Shown here piece by piece: positions 62,187 through 64,000 of a stretch of DNA of 64,000 bases. Within the stretch, counting starts at the first letter, position 1, and each line of letters begins with the position of its first letter. Below the pieces are notes generated by a model, which was given only the letters and a program-made list of their open reading frames with translations, did not search any database and was not told the DNA's origin. Source of the stretch: Rhizodiscina lignyota. Lineage: Eukaryota; Ascomycota; Dothideomycetes; Aulographales; Rhizodiscinaceae. A program made the position numbers and the translations under genes. Location: NCBI GenBank assembly GCA_010015805.1, contig ML978126.1:2046001-2110000 (forward strand). The letters run 5' to 3'.

Positions 62187-63894
62187 ATGGCCGACATGGA
62201 CGCGGCGATTGCCAGCTTCACAGCCATAACGGGAGCGCCTGCCGATCGAGCAGCGCAATACCTCCAGTTGAGCGATGGAAATCTCGAAAATGCTGTTCAG
62301 CTCTATTTCGAGAGCGATCTAGATGTCACAGGCGCAACTACATCACAGGCGCCGCCCGTCCCGCCACCTTCAACAAGACCGAATGCGGGACATGCGAGTA
62401 ACTACCCTGAAGACAGTCATGGCGTCGTACACGTTCCATCAGATGATGATGAAGAGAATGATTTCGACATGGCTGATACACCGCCGCATGCAGCGCCTTC
62501 GCGTCCGACTATAAATGTGGACGATGATGCAGAGATGGCTAGGAGGCTTCAAGAAGAGTTCTACACTCAAGGAGCCGGAGCGGGCGGAGACTCTGAGACT
62601 GAAGGTGTTCGGGCGCCGATGGCTCGGAGAACAGAGACACTCGTCGGCCCTGACGCAGATTGGGGAACAGACACAGGCGATATGAGGACGGCAATAACGG
62701 AGCAGCTTCGCATGCGAGAGCGAGCTCGAATGGGTAAGACGACACATGAACTGTCTTATGGAATTAACTGTTATGTCAGGTCGCCCAGGCATCTTTAACC
62801 AGCGAGACACATCTTCGATTTGGAGCGAGGGCGCAGCGTCGTCCGCATCCCCAACACTTATGCACCAACGAGAGCTTTCAGCTGCAACAGGTGGCGCATC
62901 TGATTCTTCTTCCAAATCGAACCTCCTTGCAGAGCTGTTTCGTCCACCATTCGACATGATGTTCCACGGCCCCTGGGATTCAGCGCGAGACAATGGCAAG
63001 GAGGAAGAGAAGTGGCTGTTGATCAACGTTCAGGACCCTTCAGTCTTTGACTGCCAAGTCCTGAACCGTGATATCTGGAAGAATGAGGGTATCAAGGAAA
63101 CCATCCGCGAGAACTTTTTGTTCATCCAGTACAACAAGGACGATCCTGCGGGCCTGGAATACATTCAGTACTACTTTCCCGCACATGAGTCGCATGATGC
63201 GTACCCACATATCGCCATTGTCGACCCAAGGACTGGCGAACAAGTCAAGATCTGGAGTGGCAGACCTGTCCCGCAACCAACGGACTTCTTGATGCAGCTG
63301 CATGAGTTCTTGGATCGCTACAGCCTGAAGGCTAATGCTCGAAATCCAGTAGCGAAACGGAAGCCAGAGCGCACGAAGCTGGACGTCGATCGCATGACTG
63401 AAGAGGAGATGCTTGAGATGGCCATGCAGAACAGCTTGGAGAACAACGGCGGTCCAGTGCCAGATGATCCGGATGCGTTGACGAAGAGCGACATCTTGAC
63501 TAGAGACAAGGGTAAAGCGCCAGCTCACGTGGACTCTGGAATTGGGACGGACCTTACTCAGCCAGACACAAACGGTACTGCAGCGGATTCGCCGTTCGCA
63601 CAGATCTCATCTTCTGATCCTCATGAGGAACCCGCACAGAACGCTCCAGGTATAACGCGCATTCAGTTCAGACATTCGGGAGGTCGCGTTGTACGGAGGT
63701 TCGCCACTAGTGACCCAGTTCGTAGGATTTACGAGTGGATGAAGGCCGAGCCGCTTCCTGGCAAAGAGGGCCAAGAATTCGAACTGGTAGCGATGGGCAA
63801 GAACCTCATCGAAAGTCTCGATACGACCATTGAGGATGCCGGACTCAAGAACGGCACAGTGATGGTTGAATTTGTCGGTGGTGATGAAGAGTAG
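62187..63894 (+). CDS. UBX5: UBA-UAS-UBX protein, Cdc48 cofactor (UBX5-like)
   Basis: Two exons, 62187-62733 and 62780-63894, with a 46-nt intron, the shortest in the window; 553 residues. A UBA-like domain opens the protein (residues about 4-44, FTAITGAPADRAAQYLQLSDGNLENAVQLYFE). Acidic linkers and a helical MARRLQEEFY segment follow. A UAS thioredoxin-like domain lies at about 236-360 (RPPFDMMFHGPWDSARDNGK..EKWLLINVQD, FLFIQYNKDD, YPHIAIVDPRTGEQVKIW). A UIM-like helix (TEEEMLEMAMQNSLE) is at about 388-402 and a UBX domain at 475-553 (RIQFRHSGGRVVRRF). This is the layout of yeast Ubx5 and human UBXN7, which link ubiquitylated substrates and cullin ligases to the Cdc48/p97 unfoldase. No membrane segment or coiled coil. 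Confidence 0.95.
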
Positions 63895-64000
63895 ACATGG
63901 GTTATTGGCAAGAACAGTGACTCGGTCATCTTGCGTGCATAAAAATGGCGTTCATTCGGCGCTTGATCTCTCACGGCATCATATTGAGCATTCTAGTTAA
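63895..64000. other. 3' flank of the UBX gene
   Basis: Contains the terminator region of the UBX gene; nothing further can be seen before the window ends. Confidence 0.4.

Overview
This is a stretch of nuclear chromosome from a filamentous ascomycete (Pezizomycotina; the gene set and gene structures would suit a Dothideomycete, but I cannot place it more precisely from one window). The evidence is short spliceosomal introns (46 to about 120 nt, one of 208 nt) with GT..AG ends and CTAAC/CTGAC-like branch sites, CT-rich leaders before start codons, a fungal HET-domain gene, and eukaryotic housekeeping genes such as 20S proteasome subunits, SET1 and GFA1. I found no tRNA, rRNA, CRISPR array or intact transposon. 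Reading frames were joined across introns by hand and every spliced gene listed has an exact multiple of three coding bases, except the 5'-incomplete oxidoreductase.

Layout. 0-12.5 kb: an isocitrate-lyase/PEP-mutase family enzyme, an unrecognised 436-residue protein, a HET-domain protein, an alpha/beta hydrolase and the ribosome-biogenesis WD40 protein YTM1. This part is the most accessory-looking, with long gene-poor spacers. 13.3-19.2 kb: TPS3-like trehalose synthase regulatory subunit converging on a GTS1-like ArfGAP/UBA protein. 21.5-31.3 kb: a very large, probably N-myristoylated disordered protein, a class I (GH47) alpha-mannosidase and an MFS transporter. 32-41 kb: mitochondrial rhomboid PCP1, a short-chain dehydrogenase, TRM112 and the H3K4 methyltransferase SET1. 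42-46 kb: the 20S proteasome genes PUP3 (beta3) and PRE10 (alpha7), head to head over a 265-bp shared promoter, then a histidine phosphatase. 47.5-54.8 kb: GFA1 (hexosamine pathway), RIB4 (riboflavin pathway), a proline-rich protein with an N-terminal Cys/His ribbon, a mitochondrial ribosomal protein (mL59-like) and a small Cys-rich protein. 55.6-64 kb: a GMC oxidoreductase lacking a recognisable first exon, RAM2 (farnesyl/geranylgeranyl transferase alpha), a serine/threonine dehydratase and a UBX5-like Cdc48 cofactor.

How the genes relate. Most are independent housekeeping genes. The one clear functional unit is the PUP3/PRE10 pair, two subunits of the same particle under one bidirectional promoter. 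I see no biosynthetic cluster, defence island or mobile cargo, and no convincing new multi-gene system. The things most worth following up are unusual gene structures (introns abutting start codons, two GC-AG introns, a 17-nt micro-exon), three unrecognised proteins (1,284-residue MGNEQS protein, CxxC-ribbon proline-rich protein, 92-residue double Cys-module protein), the 5'-incomplete GMC gene, and two repeat tracts in promoters.
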